From Alentia gelatinosa (taxonomy: Eukaryota > Annelida > Polychaeta > Phyllodocida > Polynoidae): a stretch of 64,000 nucleotides of DNA. Under the pieces are notes generated by a model. The model was not told the origin of the DNA, did no database searches, and saw nothing but the letters and a program-made list of their open reading frames with translations. The stretch lies in the NCBI GenBank assembly GCA_950022655.1, contig OX465592.1, positions 1,664,234 to 1,728,233 on the forward strand, read 5' to 3'. The position numbers were made by a program, and so were the translations under genes. Below, one piece after another: positions 60,309 through 64,000 of this stretch. Numbering within the stretch: position 1 is the first letter of the stretch; each line of letters opens with the position of its first letter.

Positions 60309-61170
60309 CTGATATAAAGACATTTTAACAAATATGTACTTAATGTGTAATTCCTTTGCAAAGTATCAGCAACATATTTCTCTACTATTGAGTTTTCTTC
60401 AATTACTTTTATAATGTTTTGAATAGATGGTAGAACATGGTAAATCATCTTTTACCTAAATACCCTGATATGCAGAATAGTGTCTAATGGTCATTTACTA
60501 GATCCTATCCACTATTCCCTAACCTAAATATCTAACAGAAGGATGGTAAGTACATCTGCTGTCTAAAATGTACTATTGCTTGAGATCTCTTTTCTTACAA
60601 GCCCGGTAATGTACCCTATATTAATTACTGTTCATACATGCCAGTATTACCACAACTTCAATACTTGACACTTTAACCAAGTACCAAATATCTTACCGGA
60701 CTTCATGACTAGACATATTGAACAGAAATTGTTCTATTTAATATCTTAAGATACTTATTGGGGTTTTCATTTATGTATCCTTGAACATTTGTCATACTAT
60801 GGTTGTAGGGAATTCAAGACAGTAATATAGATTGTCTTAAATTGATCACATATTTCCTAGGGATCATGTTAAATTTAGCGGCAAAAGTCTGGCCACATCG
60901 CAAACATAAGATAAATGGAACTTAACAAAATCTGTCAGCAACTACAATGGAAAATATGATTGAAGAGTTATCATAGATGAAAGGGTTGAGCCTGTTCTAA
61001 ATTAAACAGAATACACATTATGCAATTATATCAGTATTTAACATATGTATGTATATATGTGAATGTACTAGTTTCCCATGCTCAGGATAGAATATAAATT
61101 TGAAACAAATGGAATCCTTTCTGCACACTCAATCTTAATGTTGTCATCACAAAAGAGAATGGAATCTCAC

Positions 61171-61857
61171 CCTCTGCATTGAGGCTATCAATCTCCACTG
61201 TTGTAGAGGTTTGCATAGTTTCTGTTGTGGTAGTAATTCCCTCAGTCGGTCTCACTGTTGTTAGAGCCTCAGTGGTTGCTTCAGTTGTGATGGCTTTTGT
61301 TTGAGTCTCAGTGGTTGCTTCAGTAGGACCTTTAGTTGTACCCTCAGTAGAGGCCTCAGTCGATCCCACTGTAGACAGACCCTCAGTGGTCGCTTCAGTA
61401 GACATGGCTGTCGTTCCAGCATCAGTGGTCACTGAAGTAGGGCCTTCAGTTGTTTTACCCTCAGTAGTGGCCTCAGTCAGTTTCAGAGTTGTGTCAGCCA
61501 CAGTAGATGCTTCAGTTGTCTTGGCTGTTGTTTTAGCACCAGTGGTTGTTTCGGTAGGACCTTCAGTCGACATCACTGTACTTAGAACCTCAGTGGTTGC
61601 TTCACTTGTTATGGCTGTTGTTTCGGCATCTGTAGTTCTTTCAGTAGGGCCTTCAGTTGTTGTAGCCTGAGTGGTTGCTTGAGTCGTTTTCACTGTTGTA
61701 GGAGCCTCAGTAGTTGCTTCACTGGATATGGTTGTTGTAGTCTTTTCAGTGGGTTTTGATGTAAGCACCTCAGTAGTTGGTTCAGATGATCCGAATGTTG
61801 TTTGTTCAATACTTGTTGCCTCAGTTTGCCTTGTTGTTGTGGATTCTGTGGTTGTCA
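61171..61857 (-). CDS. Mucin-like exon with internal deletion, 687 nt
   Basis: 229 codons; counterpart of 31471-32169, lacking the same 12 bp as its neighbour 59793-60308. Other changes: TTGAKTTAK, DTTLKLTEATT, TTEALTTVRP. Splice sites as in full units. Confidence 0.82.
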
Positions 61858-62720
61858 CTGATATAAAGACATTTTAACAAATATGTACTTTAATGTGTAA
61901 TTCCATTGCAAAGTATCAGCAACATATTTCTCTACTTTTGAGTTTTCTTCAATTACTTTTATAATGTTTTAAATAGATGGTAGAACATGGTAAATCATCT
62001 TTTTCCTAAATACCCTGATATGCAGAATAGTGTTCAATGGTCCTATACCAGATCCTATCCACTATTCCCTAACCTAAAGATCTAACAGAAGGATGGTAAG
62101 TACATCTGCTGTCTAAAATGTACTATTGCCTGAGATCTCTTTTCTTACAAGCCCTGTAATGTACCCTATATTAATTACTGTTCATACATGCCAGTATTAC
62201 CACAACTTCAATACTTGACACTTTAACCAAGTACCAAATATCTTACTGGACTTCATGACTAGACATATTGAACAGAAATTGTTCTATTTAATATCTTAAG
62301 ATACTTATTGGGGTTTTCATTTATGTATCCTTGAACATTTGTCATACTATGGTTGTAGGGAATTCAAGACAGTAATATAGATTGTCTTAAATTGATCACA
62401 TATTTCCTAGCAATCATGTTAAATTTAGCGGCAAAAGTCTGGCCACATCGCAAACATAAGATAGATGGAACTTAACAAAATCTGTCAGCAACTACAATGG
62501 AAAATATGATTGAAGAGTTATCATAGATGAAAGGGTTGAGCCTGTTCTAAATTAAACAGAATACACATTATGCAATTATATCAGTATTTAACATATGTAT
62601 GTATATATGTGAATGTACTAGTTTCCCATGCTCAGGATAGAATATAAATTTGAAACAAATGGAATCCTTTCTGCACACTCAATCTTAATGTTGTCATCAC
62701 AAAAGAGAATGGAATCTCAC

Positions 62721-63860
62721 CCTCTGCATTGAGGCTATCAATCTCCACTGTTGAAGAGGTTTGCATAGTTTCTGTTGTGGTAGTAATTCCCTCAGTCGGT
62801 CTCACTGTTGTTAGAGCCTCAGTGGTTGCTTCAGTTGTGATGGCTTTTGTTTGAGTCTCAGTGGTTGCTTCAGTAGGACCTTTAGTTGTACCCACAGTAG
62901 AGGCCTCAGTCGATCCCACTGTACTTACAGCCTCAGTGGTCGCTTCAGTAGACATGGCTGTTGTTCCAGCATCAGTGGTAACTGAGGTAGGACCTTCAGT
63001 TGTTCTACCCTCTGTAGTGGCATCAGTCGGTTTCAGAGTTGTGTCAGCCACAGTAGATGCTTCAGTTGTCTTGGCTGTTGTTTCAGCACCAGTGGTTGTT
63101 TCGGAAGGACCTTCAGTCGATCCCACTGTACTTAGAGCCTCAGTGGTTGCCTCACTTGTTATGGCTGTTGTTTCAGCACCACTGGTTGTTTCGGAAGGAA
63201 TTCTTGTTGTTGTACCCTGGGTAGAGGCCTCAGTCGATCCCACTGATGTTAGACCCTCAGTAGTTGCTTCAGTTGTCATGGAAGTTGTTCCAGCATCAGT
63301 TGTTCTTTCCGTAGGGCCTTTAGTAGTTGTAGCCACAGTAGAGGCTTCAGTCGATCCCAGTGTACTTACAGCCTCAGTGGTCGCTTCAGTAGACATGGCT
63401 GTTGTTCCAGCATCGGTGGTCACTGAAGTAGGGCCTTCAGTTGTTTTACCCTCAGTAGTGGCCTGAGTCGGTTTCACAGTTGTGTCAGCCACAGTAGATG
63501 CTTCAGTTGTCTTGGCTGTTGTTTTAGCACCAGTGGTTGTTTCGGTAGGACCTTCAGTCGACATCACTGTACTTAGAGCCTCAGTGGTTGCTTCGATTGT
63601 TATGGCTGTTGTTTCGGCATCTGTAGTTCTTTCAGTAGGGCCTTCAGTTGTTGTAGCCTGCGTAGTTGCTTGAGTCGTTTTCACTGTTGTAAGAGCCTCA
63701 GTAGTTGCTTCACTGGATATGGTTGTTGTACCGGCATTTGTAGTCTTTTCAGTGGGTTTTGATGTAAGCACCTCAGTAGTTGGTTCAGATGATCCGAATG
63801 TTGTTTGTTCAATACTTGTTGCCTCAGTTTGCCTGGTTGTTGTGGATTCTGTGGTTGTCA
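62721..63860 (-). CDS. Mucin-like exon, array C, divergent full-length unit
   Basis: Full 380-codon unit with many private changes: AITIEATTEALSTVM, EAVSTLGSTEAST, TLKPTDATTEGR, EAVSTVGSTEASTVGTTKG, SSTVEID. Its intron start (GTCATCACAAAAGAG on the plus strand) is the type found next to the shortened exons, unlike 33029-34168, which occupies the same position in block 2. NAGTTT is present, without the 12-bp deletion of its neighbours. Confidence 0.86.
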
Positions 63861-64000
63861 CTGATATAAAGACATTTTAACAAATATGTACTTTAATGTG
63901 TAATTCCATTGCAAAGTATCAGCAACATATTTCTCTACTTTTGAGTTTTCTTCAATTACTTTTATAATGTTTTAAATAGATGGTAGAACATGGTAAATCA

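Larger units (their letters stand above)
59793..64000 (-). repeat. Mucin exon array C (start only)
   Basis: Truncated, internally deleted and full-length units in the same order as 30080-34168, with introns 60309-61170, 61858-62720 and 63861 to the window edge. The array continues beyond 64000. Confidence 0.93.

Noticed and set aside
1..64000. tRNA, rRNA or other RNA genes
   Set aside because: No cloverleaf-like or rRNA-like sequence was recognised on reading; the absence was not verified computationally.

Overview
The window looks like genomic DNA of an animal, most likely an aquatic invertebrate. It is AT-rich, has large introns with clear GT/AG borders, carries many short inverted-repeat transposons and minisatellites, and encodes Ser/Thr-rich mucin-type exons with a split SEA-like domain. 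Nothing bacterial is visible. I cannot fix the phylum from sequence alone.

The dominant feature is one very large mucin-like gene on the minus strand, running 64000 to 1 and open at both window edges. The main coding exon is 1140 nt (380 codons, no cysteine, mostly Thr/Ser/Glu/Ala/Gly). It recurs with a period of about 2.0 kb: 14 complete copies, one cut by the left edge, and four shortened copies. Each exon starts with two bases completing a split codon and ends with one base before a GTGAGA donor, so the exons are phase 1-1 and copies can be added or lost without breaking the frame.

Above the 2-kb unit is a second order of repetition, a tandem block of about 29.7-29.9 kb. In transcript order one block holds three Ser/Thr-rich exons of another type (705, 834 and 237 nt), then six 1140-nt exons (seven or more in the leftmost block), a 699/687-nt and a 528/516-nt shortened exon, a 36-nt and an 18-nt micro-exon, and four small exons that together read as an SEA domain with a G-S-T-I-I-V cleavage-type motif. 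Unique segment 14.3-30.08 kb and its copy 44.17-59.79 kb are nearly identical, differing by scattered substitutions and a few diagnostic indels. With my exon model one complete block adds 10,185 nt, exactly 3,395 codons.

Layout on + coordinates: 1-14314, array A; 15204-18463, type-B exons; 19300-19577, a dead exon; 19.6-24.6 kb, a large intron with inverted-repeat elements and a small plus-strand ORF with a signal peptide; 24609-29567, SEA and micro-exons, two 35-bp minisatellites and a TTAA-flanked MITE; 30080-44171, array B; 45061-59280, second copy of the type-B/SEA segment; 59793-64000, start of a third array. If transcribed as one unit, the product would be a giant secreted or membrane mucin in which O-glycosylated stretches alternate with SEA modules, an architecture reminiscent of MUC16-type mucins. 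No start codon, signal peptide, transmembrane segment or stop codon of this gene lies in the window.
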